From contig JARCOQ010000001.1 in assembly GCA_029207755.1 (NCBI GenBank), forward strand, positions 91,809,637-91,873,636: a DNA stretch of 64,000 nucleotides, given 5' to 3'. The notes under the pieces were generated by a model. That model did not search any database, was not told the DNA's origin, and was given only the letters and a program-made list of their open reading frames with translations. A program made the translations under genes and the position numbers. Positions 1 through 13,010 of this stretch are shown here, in pieces; within the stretch, counting starts at the first letter, position 1; each line of letters starts with the position of its first letter. The stretch is from Chamaea fasciata (taxonomy: Eukaryota > Chordata > Aves > Passeriformes > Sylviidae).

Positions 1-3000
1 TTTTTTTTTCAGTTTGAGCTTGGGTCTATAGTGTTCTTGGGTGATCCTAGATATTGTAGAGAAAAATGATTTTCTGATATATGTTTCTCTGCACAGTTTA
101 TGACAAATTATCTTCTGTCCTCAGATGTCTTCTCCAAGCTGAAGAGTGTCAGACAATTCATTTCTCCTGAAATGAAAGACATTAATATAAAGATAAAGGT
201 GTCCTTTTACAAAGGAGCCACATGGGTGTGAAAACAAGTGTGTCTGTAATTGTTTTTACTTGTGAAACTTCTGTGGACTGCCAGCTTTGAAAGGTGTTTG
301 GAACACATTGTAGACTCGCTTTGCAGAGACCCTTTCAGACCCAGCTTGTTTCATGAAGTCTTAACCTAGCCCTGGAGAGGCGAATGGGATCTGTGGGGTA
401 GAGGGGATGAGTAGGCATGGCTGCTGTGGGAATAGCTCGTTAAGAGACCCAGCTTACAAAAAGGAAAGTGAAGTAGCACCATTCCTCTTTGGAGCCCAGT
501 CCTGTGCAGGCCAGTAGGCCTGGTGTGGTTGTGGGAGGGAAATTCAGCCCATCCCTCCCGCTCAGAGCACCAAGAATGAGATTGGTGCATGTGAAATGAA
601 GATAGGGGCTTTTCTTGGTAGCTTCAAGTATGGTATCTCTAAGGCGTCACTTCCGAAGGTGTCTGCTTGGCTGATGGCCATGGCCCTGGTGGCAGGACTG
701 GTCCTGGTGCTGGTGTGCAGGGGTGGGAAGGTGCCTCAGGCTTTCGTCCTGGTTTGTGGGGGAACTGCCTGGTAAGGAGGAGTTGGCGACTCTTTACTTC
801 AGTTCCAGTGGGTTTCTTGCACCAGTGGTGGTAACGGAGATCCAGCCTGGCCCAGTGTGGAGCTTCAGCAGATGGAAAGCTCTTAGAGTAACTAAATCGC
901 CAGGTTTTATAGTCTCTGCAAATAATCTCATTTACAGCTGGCAGCGCTGAGTGTGTATATATGGAGGTAACTCTCGTCCTTACAAATGACTAAGCTGGAC
1001 TTCAGGCTTTTGTTGTGACTGACAGAGTTAATCACTTCCTGCATTATTTTTCAAGACCAAGATTGTGTTTGTAGTTCTGGGGAGAAGAAACCCCCATCAT
1101 GTTCCCTGGGGGCAGTGGTGTGTAGGAGGGAGGCTGCCCATGCCTCTGGGATGGGGCTGCTGCAGTACTAGAGGTGCTGCTGGTGAGGTATTTGGATTCT
1201 GTTTCAATTTCAGTTCTGTTTGAAGACAGGCTTGGCAAAATTGCCCAATTTATCACATCTTTAAAAAGGAACTATTTAACTTCTGTTTTCCTCAAGTAAG
1301 TTGGTCCAAAACCACACTTGGGAGTGCTATGCCTGGCATGGGTGTCTCTTGAAGTTCTGTGATGTCTGCTTGGATGCTGCTCCTGTTTGCTGGATCTAGT
1401 GGCACTCGTGGAGTTTTTTAATGCCTTGTGAGCTCAACATGAGCTGTGGTAAATATTTGCATCTGCAAGCCTTGTAAAGGGAGAAGGCAGGAGCTTGACT
1501 AGGTGTTGTTTAAGCCAGAGCTTAATGAAAATGGCCCCTGTTGTGTGGTAAGAGAGTGCTACTTCATGTGTTTTAGCATCCCTTTTATACATACATGAAT
1601 GCATAGCAAATGTGCTGGTAGCAGTTTGCAAACTGAGCTTGCTTAAGGTTAATGGCGTGTGTTGAGTCTCCTGTCCCACTTATGAATGTGGACAGTTGTT
1701 GACCTCACCTGTGACAGTGTGGAAACTAACCTGCTAACTCTCACTGCTGCAATGTGCATGCCCTGCAGCTCTCAGGTGTTTTGTGCCCAAGCTCTTTGGC
1801 CTGGGACTAAGCTAGGAAGGTGAAGTGGTGCATTAAAGATCACCTTCTCAGAATCAGCTGGCATCTCTTCTGTGAGTGTGCTAAGTTATGTGGGCAAATA
1901 TGGCTTTCTTTTATCCCTGCCTCTAAAAGTAAAACCAGTATCCCGTTTCATTGCTTTCTTTGAGTAGGAGACTTAATTTGATCACCTCCAGCTACTTTCA
2001 AGATTCTTCCAACTTGTATGTGGCTGCATTTAGGCCCAGAAGTGTCCACTAGCTAAGGCTGGTGGCATATTCAAGTGCCTCACTTCAAGGGTGTAGAACC
2101 TGATTTTTCAGAAAATACGATTTCCGGTGAGGCACACTTGCAGTATTGCAGATATTGAGTCCTTGGTATCTGGAGCTTTATATGGAAAAATCACTGTTAA
2201 CAGCAGAGGCTGCTATTATTTGGGCTTTCATTTCTTTATTTTTACAATTAAATTTTTACAGTCCTGTCACATAGACCTTGTGAGCCACTAGTTGTTTTGC
2301 AAAAATCTATGAAAACTTTTAGAAAACACATGAAGAACTATTTTTGGTAAAAGTAAAGTGTATTGGGAATCTGGACAGCAAGAGATGTTTGCTTAGCCTT
2401 GGCTGCTTCAGCTCCAGCATTCCTGGCCTGAGTTGTGGTATGTCTGTTGGTTATGTATGCATAGATTCTAAAGGTAATTTCCATTAATGAACTTCTTGAA
2501 AGACATTCTCATCTTAACCATGCTGTTCTGGTTTGGGGTTTTTTGCTTGTTCTACAGCTGTTGGTTCAAAGGTTGTTGCATATTGCATAACTTAGTGCTA
2601 GAAAAGGGGAGTGGGGGAAGGAACTCATTGGCAAACTTCCTTTCTGGTTAATTAAGGTGACATTAAAAGTCTCTGGTTTAGGACTCAATGGTGCACACCA
2701 TGCACTGCAAGGGTCTTATTCTTATATATCATGTCAGGCTCATTGGTCCACTGTACTAGTTCTCTCTGAATATAACTTTGTCTTAATTTTAGTTCTACCA
2801 GTTAGTTATAAAATCATACTAAAATTAGAGTGCAGTGACAGATACTTTTTTTTTTTTTTGCAAGCCACTGAATATGCACTGTAGGATTTTATATTTTTTA
2901 CACATTTCAAAGTACAGATGTAATTTTAGAGTGAAATACTTCTCCATGGGGTGAGTGTACTATGCTGTCTAAAAACTTAGCTTTCAAATTTGCCTTTCAA

Positions 3001-3284
3001 ATGTTTTTCAGAAACAAACTAACATGTAGACTTGTTTGCATCCCTCCTTCCTAGACCTTCAATTTAAGAGGTATCATCTGGCAAAATTCAGGTCTGGAAG
3101 TAAAAACCTTATCTCTTGGCCGAGCAATTATAATGGTGCAGTCCATTGAGGTTGACAATAGGCTTCTGACTTTTTTTATGCTACCCAAGTGTAAGCAGAT
3201 AAGTATGTAATAAGTACAAAATGAGGCACAGAAAAGGTTTCATCTTGTACCATAGATGGAATGGTGCTTTGTGTGTCCTACCAT

Positions 3285-3521
3285 GGCTTGAGCTGGGTAT
3301 TAGGAAAATGGTCTTTACCCAGACCAACCCAGAGCGTCGTTGGGTGCTGGAACAGGCTCCCCAGGGAAGTGGTCACAGCATCAAGCCTGACAGAGTTCAT
3401 GAAGCCTTTGGACAATGCTGTCAGGCACACAGTGTGATAATCAGGGCTGTCCTCTGCAGGGTCGGGAGTTGGACTCAGTGATCCTATGAGTCTGTTCCAA
3501 CTTGGGTTATTCTGTGATTAT
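3285..3521 (+). repeat. CR1 LINE 3' end
   Basis: This is a 5'-truncated CR1 retrotransposon tail. Diagnostic CR1 wording is visible: GGAACAGGCTCCCCAGGGA, then a GGAGTTGGACTCAGTGATCC block, ending at a degenerate ATTCTGTGATT 3' terminal repeat. The segment with AATGCTGTCAGGCACAC and GCAGGGTCGGGAGTTGG resembles a different CR1 subfamily from its neighbour at 3551-3777. No intact reverse transcriptase frame remains. Confidence 0.85.
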
Positions 3522-3550
3522 TAACGGGTCATGGTTCTATACTAAAAGAA

Positions 3551-3777
3551 TGTGGATTTAGACTAGGTATAAGATGGTTTTTACAGCCGGGCTAATGAAG
3601 CATTGTAATGGGTTGCTCAGACAGGGAATAGGTACTCATTCCTGGCAACATTCAAGGCTGGGTTGGATGGAGCTCTGAGCAACCTGATCTAGTTAGATGT
3701 CAGTGCTCATTGCAGGGGGGGTTGGACTAGATGGCCTTTAAAGATCTCTTTCAACCCAAGCTATTCCATGATTCTGT
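3551..3777 (+). repeat. CR1 LINE 3' end
   Basis: This second truncated CR1 tail starts about 30 bp after the first and lies in the same orientation. It contains the GGCTGGGTTGGATGGAGCTC, TGAGCAACCTGATCTAG and GGTTGGACTAGATGGCC blocks and ends in ATTCCATGATTCTGT, the CR1 3' terminal repeat. It is well diverged and non-coding. Confidence 0.88.
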
Positions 3778-4646
3778 AGGAAAATACATGCTCTAAGGAG
3801 CAGGTCTGAAGGGTTTGCTGCATTCTCTGGGTGCTTCTGTAATGGAAACTGGGCTTTCCTTCACCTTCTGCTTGGGTGTTTTTAACATCTGCTGTTTTTA
3901 AAGTCATTTTCCTTCCAGGGACACTAGAAATGGAATTATATGGAATTATAATGTCTTGAGCGATGCTAGTAACCTAATAGTGCCTTCAGTACTTGTTCTC
4001 TTGTGCTGCTAATTCTGGAATTAAATGGCAATTACCATGTATATATGCTGGTGCTATTTTGCCTTGCCAGCGTTGTGTTTTTAGACGGCGTTGGTCCCAC
4101 ACATTGACAGTCAGTTTTTTGTCCCCATACAGTAAGCTAGTTCACACTTTGTCTAATGTCTTCGCATAGCGGGAATTGATGTTGGTTACAGCTCTCACAG
4201 AAGGCTTTTGTGTGGTGATATCTGAAAGCTGTCTTGTTGGAGCTTTTATCAAGGCTACTGCAATGAGGCCATTATCCCCGCTCATGGAAAACATAGATAT
4301 ACGCAGAAATTTTTATAGCAATGCTTGGTAAGTGTCATGCTGGGACAGAGCGACAATGCTGGAGCGGTACAAAAATAATACCCGAGGTGGCAGCCGTGCT
4401 GTGGCGGGGAGTTATCTGTCCTTGCAGGCTTGGGGACAGGGTGGGAAGGGAACCCCACACGGGGCAGACGGAGGGCAGTGATCAGGGCTATCGCAGGCAC
4501 GAATAATCTTGGCTGCCGGCTCAAGGAATAAAGTTTTACTTTTCATGGTAAGAGTTTTATTGAGTGGCTCTAAGTAACCCAGACCTGAATTGCTGTATAA
4601 TGCTTCTGCTTCCTGTACTTTTTTGGGTGGGGTGGTTTTTTTTGGG

Positions 4647-4671
4647 TTTTTTTTTTTTTTTTTTTTTTTTT
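4647..4671. repeat. poly(T) run
   Basis: There are 25 consecutive T residues preceded by a T/G-rich stretch. This is a simple repeat inside E2F3 intron 1 and a likely length-variable or sequencing-error-prone site. Confidence 0.95.
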
Positions 4672-7600
4672 GCTTTCAACTGCGTGGTATCTGTGACCAA
4701 AAAGTGTCTCTGGGGAGTTACGTAAAACTGCAAGTCGGCTGAGAGGAAGCTGAAACTTCACAACCCGGTTGTAGTACCCTTAAACACAAAATTCTTTAGG
4801 CAAGTAAAAAAGACAACTTACTACTTGAGGTGGGTGCAGGGACGGCTTTAAAAATTATAATAGCATTTTCACTGGCTTCTTTGTCTCAACAGTGGGTGTT
4901 TCACTGGGTTTCTTCTTTCTTTCCCTCAGGAATTAGGAGTTAGAAAAAGTTTGTTTGTGGGTTTTTTTGGGTTTTTTTGTAAAATACAGTGTCCTGAAAG
5001 CATAAGCAAATTGCTCATTTTCTTTCTCTAGTTCTTAATCATAAGAGCTGCCTTGATGATTTTTCCCACCTCAAATTAGCAGTTTATTTATAACATGCTA
5101 ATGTTCTGCATGCCCGTCGGTATTACTGTTCTGTCGTGCTGAGCTGAGAATTATTCTCTCGAAAACTGACACTGCAAAGATGACATAAAAGAACATGAGA
5201 AATTTTCTATGATAGAGAAACATTCAGGTGGCTTTTGGTATGACTTTGATTCATGCTTTCTATAAAATCATTTACATTTCCTTCCTGATTTTTGTTGCTG
5301 GTCACATTTGTGTTGCTTGCTTTTATTTTTGCTTACCAAAAATAAAGAAAAATGTAGACCGTTGGCTTTTGGCATTCTCGGTACCCTTTCGTTCCTGCTG
5401 GCAAACTTCTCTGTGATCGTCTTCCACGCAGTGTCACCAGCTGCCTTCTTGGATTGCAGGCAGGGGAATGAGGAACTTCAGGGGGTGTTTCCCCCTTCCT
5501 GCAGGGTGCCTGTGGGAAGCCTCTTCCAGATCTAGGGGTTAGCAGCATCCTTCCCGTTGGTCCTCCGCTTCAGCTGCTCCGCAGAAAGACAGGAGCATTC
5601 AAAGCCCACGCTGTGCAGTGTGGGGTGTCTTGTGCATGGAAAAGCGGAGGGCAAAATAAAAACACATCCCATGAGTTTCTGTTCTTGGAGACATGTGCTT
5701 TGTAGGTGTTTGCAAGGGAGATGGCAAAGAAAAATGCAAGATCATTTGGCAGCCTCCAGTGTTGTTATGACCTGTTCATCTGTAAAGATGCTCTTCATGT
5801 TGCTGCTGGTCTTGGTGCACTGAAGTCCTTCCCTATTCTCGTCTTGGTAGCATCATGTTTGCAGAATATGTGGGAAGTGAATGCAACAGTAGTGAACAGG
5901 TTGTGTGCAGTTGGCTAGGTATTAAACTTAGGTACAGTCTTTTGTGGCAGAATTAAGTTAGTAGTTAAAAAGGAATTTTTTTTGTGGTATTTGTATTTTA
6001 GGGGGACAGAAGCCCCTTTTGCTGTGAAAGGGAATGTGTAGGGAATTCCAGAGACTGGCATATTTAATTTAGAGTAAAAAAAAAAAGAGATAAGAGAAAA
6101 GGAGGCAAATCCCCCTTATTTAGAGCCATATGTTCAAGATACTATCCTTAGTGTGTTTTATTTGCTTCAGAATTGGGAAAGAGGGTTGCTAGGAAAAGTA
6201 AGATGCATTCACTTATTTCACCTAAAATAATTTTATAAGGGTGATTACAATCTTCCTCCTTTCTCCCTCTTTCCTGGTCCTGGAGAATAATCAATTTAGT
6301 CATAAGTCAGACCAAGCAAAAATGTGATTGTTCTCATCTGCAATGCAGAGACTAAGATGGACTCCTTTCTCTAAGGCCAAAATCAGGTCTTTCTGTTTTG
6401 AAGTGAATCAAGAGTTATCATCATGTTTTCAGTAAGAAAGGATCCGAATTTCATTCTTTTCCTTTCCCCTTAAGATTTGTTCAGTTTTGAGGGTTTTTGA
6501 CTACCCTTTCACTCTCTTGATGGCCTCAATGCCAATTTCAAACCGCTTCCCTACTTCACCAAGGTGGGGAAGCAGCACCAGTTATACTAGACAGGGGTTA
6601 TATCTGTTCTAAGTACTTCATTTGAAGCGGAGAAATGTGGCTTTCCCAGCTCTTTAAAAAGCTCAGTTACCTCAGCATGTGAAAAGCAGGTCCCAAACTC
6701 TGCTCAACCAGCAGCAGTAAAGGGGGGAATTGCCTTCGGACCTTGTAGGGTGAAAATTTGAGGCATCTGTGAAGTGCTATAGTATATCTAGCTAAAAATA
6801 TCAGATACTTGAGCTTGCCTTATTGACTTGGATGGCAATACCTTGTTGAAATGGAAAAAGCCAACAGATCTGGAACTTTTTGTAACAGTGCAATGGTGTA
6901 AGAGGGGTGGCATAAAGATCCCAGCAAAGATACTTGCTCACCCGAGCTACCTTGTCTTTCCCACTGGAAGTGCAAGTGTGGCATGCCTAGAAGATTAGGA
7001 ATAGCCTGTTTGCCTGTTATGGTCCTGGAAGGTTTGCTTTCCTCCTGAAAAGCTGATGTCAGATTCTTTGTCCAGATTCAGCCCAGTCTCTTTGGTTAGC
7101 GTTGATCAAATATGAAAATGTATTGTTCCCTCTGCTGCAGAGTAATCCTGAATGCCTTCTACAAGTAGTACTTCACCTCTCCTGAGAGATGATGCTTTTT
7201 GTCCTCATTGTTCCTCTGCCTCATCTTTGAGTGCCTCTCCATGACTGCATGAGCGTGAGCCCCAGCATGGAGCAGGTGCAGTGATCTTCCCAGCCAGAAC
7301 CCTGAATTTAAAGTACTGTCCTAATGGGAAGGTACATTTTTAACTGGCTTCCTGCATCTCCTGTAGTGTGATGAAATTGCATCAGTATTTTCACTAAATG
7401 TTTTTATCCAGAATATCAATTTTAACAAAGTGGTTTTTTAAGTTCACTATTAAGATCTTAAATCTTAGAAGGCAGGCCAGCAAGGTGATTCAGGTAAAGA
7501 ACCTTTTAGAGTCACAATATGGAATTTTTTCACCCTAACAAGGGAGGGTGGTGGTTTGAGCACATGCCAGTTTGCCTTTCCAGAGCTGTGATACAGCTGA

Positions 7601-10600
7601 ACCACAGTGGAAATCTGGAACCGTAACAACACTGCTTATAGGAAGTTTGTCTCCCTACATTTAACCACAAATGTGGTCAATGTTAGGAGAAGCAATAGCA
7701 GAGGGGAAGAAAGGTGGTAGTATTTGATTAGCTTTTTTCTCCTTGTTTTCTGCTGTAAGGAAAGAGTGATAACATTATTAACTGATGGTTCCAGTTTCTT
7801 CCTTGTAACACTTTGAGGATATTCTTTTAGGGTAGATATGATAGGACTTACTTTCAACATTTTCAATTCAATAGCCACATGCCATTAAGCAGTTGTGCTG
7901 TTTGGTAAACTGTTGGGTATTTCTGAGGACAATAACATGGAGAAGAGGATTAAATACCATGTAAAGATCCTTCAGGTGGTCACTAGCTTCATGCAGGGAT
8001 TGAAATGCAAAGCAATTCAGTCCTGATGGGTTTCTGCATGAGGTTATTGAGGGATAGAGGTCCTCCCATTGGTCCTAGACCAACATGCTGTATTCATTCA
8101 GTTCAGCAGCACGAGAATGGCTGTCTGTCTTGGATGCTAAAATATCCTGCTGTTTCCTATCTGCATGTTCTTGGAAATGAAATGTAATCCTTTCATAGGC
8201 AGAGTAGCCTTAATTGCATCTTGGGATAGGAAGGAAAGGATGATTTGGGAACCAGGTCTGTGCTACTAGAAGTCCTTCCTGTGGCAGAGGGGATTTCCTG
8301 GAACCATCCTGGGACACCCTTTGGGGATGTGGTCTCAGTCAACTTGCAGTGATCCAAGTTGGTGCCGCCACAAATAGGGTCATGCTGCCCTCCCTCCCTC
8401 CTTTGGCTCCTGCCCTTGTGCCTCTCTGTGCTTGTCAGAGGAGGGACTGCTCCAGCTGAAAGCGAACACTAGCTGAGTGATTAGTTTTCAGCACAGGGAA
8501 CTCCCTGGCCCAGCTGGCCATGTGGTTAGGGTGGAGTTGGCCAGCAGAGGCTGCCCCTGGCCATGCCCTCACCCCATGCACGGGACACTTGCTTGGAGTG
8601 GCAGCAGACCAAGAGCCTCGCTGTGTGTGTGACCTCAGCACCTCCTAGAAGCCAGTGGAGTTGTGTGGAACGAAACCCTAACAGATGGCTCTGCAAAGAA
8701 ATAGGCAGCTTTTGTGCCGCCGCTCACTGCTTGGGTTACTGAGGGCGTGCAGCTGCCACAGCCTGGCCTGCAGTGCCCAAGGGCCACAGGGAACTCACAC
8801 GCCGTCCCCATCTCCAGCTTTGAAGGCCTTGGGGGCAGTATAGTGGGTTCGTGAGCACATGTGGAAGTAACTATGGCTAAAAACATCCTCAGTCCATGGA
8901 GGAGAGCCATATTTGCTTAAACTGGGAATCTGCTCAGTGCTGTTTGCACTGTGCCTTGTGCTCGTCTTCCAGCGCCTGACCGAGGCTCCCAGGCTACGTG
9001 TAATTTAATTACTGTCTGATGCCTGGCATTGAAGTAGGTGAAGATATAAATGTAATTTGTGCCTAGAAGTTATGTATGTAGTGAGCTTGCAATACTGGAG
9101 GTCTTCTCGGCAATCACTGCTATCAGGGTATACCTCCAGAAGAAAGACTGGCTGTGCTGCTCTGGCAGGTACAGCTCTAAACAAGGCTTTAGTGTGACTG
9201 ATTGTTAATCAGTGAAAGCAGGAGTTGTGGTCGTGCATGAAAGACCACAGAATCCTTGGAGATAGCAACTGGGATGGCTTTTACAATCAACAGCTGCAGC
9301 AGCCGTGGCCGAGCGTCTTGTGTTGTGTAGCTTATGAAGGTAGGAGGGCTCACAGGATTTCTGCCCAGATGGGTGATAATGAATGCCGGTCACATGCAAA
9401 GTTGGCCGAGGAAGGTTGAGTTTCATGACTGCACTCATAGCAGTCTCCTTTCTGCCCCTCAAATGGCAAGGTGGAGCCAGCCTGCGTGGCAGCAATAGCA
9501 CCCAGAGCCCTGCGTATTTCCATCCTACAATAGAATTCTCCCTTTGTGACCCAAATATACTGCTGAATTTTAGGTTTGGCTTAAAAGAAGGTGTATCATT
9601 GTTACTGTAAGTAAACCTCCACTACAAGCTCAACTAGTGCGGAACTCTGGAGACAGCCTGTAACTCACAGGGCTGTGAAATAAGAGTTTCACTTTAATCT
9701 GTTGTCTGATTTCAAACATAACTCTTTTGTTATTGATTGCTTGCGAAAAAGGTCTGATGTATTTATCTCACAATCCTTAAACATGCTGCCCTCTGCCAGT
9801 AGCCTCAGTTCTCCCCTCAGCAGCTGCCAAAATTTCCATCTTTCTCTCCATACTTTCTTTAGCACCATTGTGTATTGAAATGCTTGCAGGATAGCAATAT
9901 GCGAAAGCTGTGTAGCATTCCTGTTTATCTTGGAAGTCAATGTTTTACACAAGGAGCGCTGTAACTCTGCCATATTTACTTTCTTGTGTTTAATTCAATA
10001 AAATGTATTTACCTGAAGTGGACACGAAATTTCCAGCTTGCAGTGGAAAGCGTAGGACCAGGCTGCAGAACTCGTTCCAAGCCAGGACAGAGTATGTGAG
10101 GGCTCCTTGCCAGTGCAAAGCGTGGGAGGAAAGTCGGGAGTAAGATGACTCTTACTCCTATCATCAGCAGGCGCCTATTGAAAGGGTAGGAGTTATGGAT
10201 GTCAAGGCAAGACAACAGGTTTTGTGTTTTCTTGGATTTTAGACTTCCAAGACAAACTGATGGCTGGCAAAGCCGGTTTCATCCAGGACTGTCTTTGCTT
10301 TAGCTTGGATAAGAACTTGAAGTCTCAGATAGTGAGATGTAGTCAAGTTTTCTGGGGTCATCTTAGCTTTACAATTTGATTATAGTTTGGAATTAGGATT
10401 GGGAAAACAGTGTAGAAAATGAGGGTTTCTATGGGAATCTATCACGCTTAAGGATTTTTAGCAATCTAGCAAGCCTGTGGGCTGGTGGGTGCTTCCCACG
10501 GCTGCCTCAAGTTACCTTATCTTTTCTTCTGCTTCTAAGAGAACAAGGCTGTCCTCCTTCCTATCCATATATTGTTGAGAGAGGGCATAGTCCTCAGGCT

Positions 10601-12309
10601 ATTTTTATTCTTATTCCTTTCCATAATTATATGTAGCTTTTATAAATCTGTCTGGATGGAAGGCTCTAGTGTACTTTTGAAGGGCTTATTTGATCTAAAT
10701 TTAAGGATGTCTCATGTCCAGTTGTGAAACTTGCTATTTTAGTTCACCCTACCTACAGCTTTTACTAAAACAAGAGGAAAAGGATGAAGAGGAGAGACTG
10801 AAAAGTGTGTGTGAGAGGAGGGAAAGATGACTCATAAGTGGGACTACATTTGAAAATGAAAAGGATCAAGGTGTACTGATCATAAGAGAAAAAGTTATGC
10901 CTTCTGTGAAGAAGTCACAATTAAACCATATGGTCATTTATCTTATGAACAGGTTAAGGTATGTTTGGGGAGGAATCCATGGGCCTGAAATGAGCAGATA
11001 GATCCCTTCTGTCTTCAAAGTTATTTAGAGAAAGGAATTTTTAGTGCAGCCTTTAAGAGGTGATATTTTAGTGCTAGATTCCACTGGAAGACTTCCCCAG
11101 GCTTCTGGAAAATCCCACTTAGCTGTCCATTGCCTTCGGGATAGTTCTAATAGCTGCATGGTTATACAGCAGGACAAGTAGCAGAAAGAGAACAAGGGGG
11201 AAAGCCACAGTACAAAAAGCCAGCTGGACTTTCTCTGAACTTTAGGTTACAATGAATAGAATTTAAAGCTCATGAATAGATGCACCAATTTCTGCCTTCA
11301 AGCCAGGTGTTGTCTCTTCTACCCCCTCTGCTAATGTTCTGCTCTTCCAGCCTTGTGCCAGCGCCTGTAAAACTTCCAGAATACTTGGGATGGCAAATAG
11401 CCTTGAAATAAACCTTTCTGTAGGGTGTAAGTAGAGTGCAATTGTGAGTATGGAGTTCTTCTGTATACAGCACTGCAAAGAGTGCCTGTGGTGTTTCCAA
11501 AAGTGTTTACCGGCAGTGTCCCACAGCCAGCTTTCCCTACCTTCACCCTTCTCCTGCCAAAAGCTAGAAGTTAACAAAGGTACAGCTGTCCAATACGAAT
11601 AAGGCTGATAGAAAATATGTTTAATTTTGTAAAGCATTTTGATTAACAAGAGTAACTGTCAATATGAAATTGGTTTTAAAAATTAGCTGTGGCAGGAAAA
11701 GAGTCCTTTTGATTGATTCCAGTGAGTATTTGCACTAATCCCAATACTATGGAGTGGTTTCATCATTATTGCAGAAGTAAGCAAAAAAACTGTTACTGAT
11801 AGTAATTGCCAGCAGAATAGTAAATGATAATGGAGCTCTCACAACTTGCTCTGTAGGCACATTCAGACACACTGTGTCTTTAATATGGCGAAAGGCAAAG
11901 TTGTATGCCAGAGCACAGGGAATGCAAGCCATGCCTTATGAAAGGGGGCCTGTGTCCTGGAGAGCAGCACTTCTGGGAAGTCTCTAGTGGACAAGCAACT
12001 GCACACCAGCTTCCAGCACAACACTGAGAGGTGATGGCACTGAGGCTTGCATCCTGGCATGTACAAAAAATCCGAACAAGAGTGGGGCTACTTTTGCCTC
12101 AGTCAGCAGTTTCGGTATGGCTGATACCTAAAGTAACATATGTGACTCAGTACTAGTATTTGTAAGAGAAAGATCTTGAAATTAGAAGATGCTGTTAAAC
12201 AGGGCAGCATGAATTATTTGAGGTCTGAAGAAAATGCCCTTCAGTGCAACTTAAGCAATATTTTGCCTATGAAATTAATATTGCGGAGTGACTTGACTGA
12301 TAGGAGATA

Positions 12310-13010
12310 CAGAATTGGGGGTGGTAGTTGATTCAGCTGATGGTTGCACTGCTGTCCAGAGGGACTTTGACAGGCTTGAGGAAGGGGCTGACAGGAGCCT
12401 CATGAAGTTCAGCAAAAGTAAGTGCAAAGTCTTGCCTCTGCAGAGGAATAATTCCAGGTACCAGAACGGGCTGGGACAAACCTGCTTTAAAGCAGCTCTG
12501 CAGAGTGAGATGGTCCTTTCCCTCTGCTCAGCCCTGGTGAGACACAGCTGACATGCTGGGTCCAGTTCTGGGCTCCCCATTATGAGAGGACATGGACATA
12601 CTGGAGCAGATCCAGTGAGGGGCTACAAAGGTGATTAAAGTCTCAGAGCATCTCATATAGAAGAAGAGGCTGAGAGAGCTGGGACTGTTGAACCTGGAGG
12701 TGTTTATACACATGCTGGGAGAGAGTGAAGAAAATGAAGCCAGGCTATTCTCAGTGGTGGCCAGTGACAGGATAAAAGGCAACGGGCGATAATTGAAATG
12801 AAGAAAGTCCATTTAAACAGAAGATTGTACAGCAAAGGTATGCTGGAACAGGTCCCTTAGGTTGTGGAGTTGCATTCACTGGCCACATTAAAAACCCAAT
12901 TGAATACAGCCCTGAGCATCCTGTTCTAGTTACCTTCTCTTTGAGCCAGCAGCAGGTGGACTAGATGATCTCCAGAGGTGCTTTCCCACCTCCCTGCGAT
13001 GATTCCAATG
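12310..13010 (+). repeat. CR1 LINE, longer decayed copy with reverse transcriptase C-terminus remnant
   Basis: This is the longest CR1 copy in the window, about 700 bp. The first 170 bp still translate in one frame as AVQRDFDRLEEGADRSLMKF followed by SKSKCKVLPLQRNNSRY, which matches the C-terminal part of the CR1 ORF2 polyprotein. The frame then breaks. Further on come the CR1 tail blocks CTGGGTCCAGTTCTGGGCTC, GGACTAGATGATCTCCAGAG and a terminal GCGATGATTCCAATG. It is inactive: 5' truncated and carrying stops. Confidence 0.88.

Noticed and set aside
6705..6722. CAGCAGCAG-like stretch as an E2F3b first exon
   Set aside because: It lacks the expected start peptide and any good donor; no E2F3b exon could be supported.
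11263..11649. 128-codon minus-strand ORF with overlapping frames
   Set aside because: No family recognised and no repeat signature; three overlapping minus-strand frames all lack features.
12315..12551. ORF that might be called a host gene
   Set aside because: Its translation is the decayed C-terminal part of a CR1 reverse transcriptase polyprotein, so it is annotated as a repeat.
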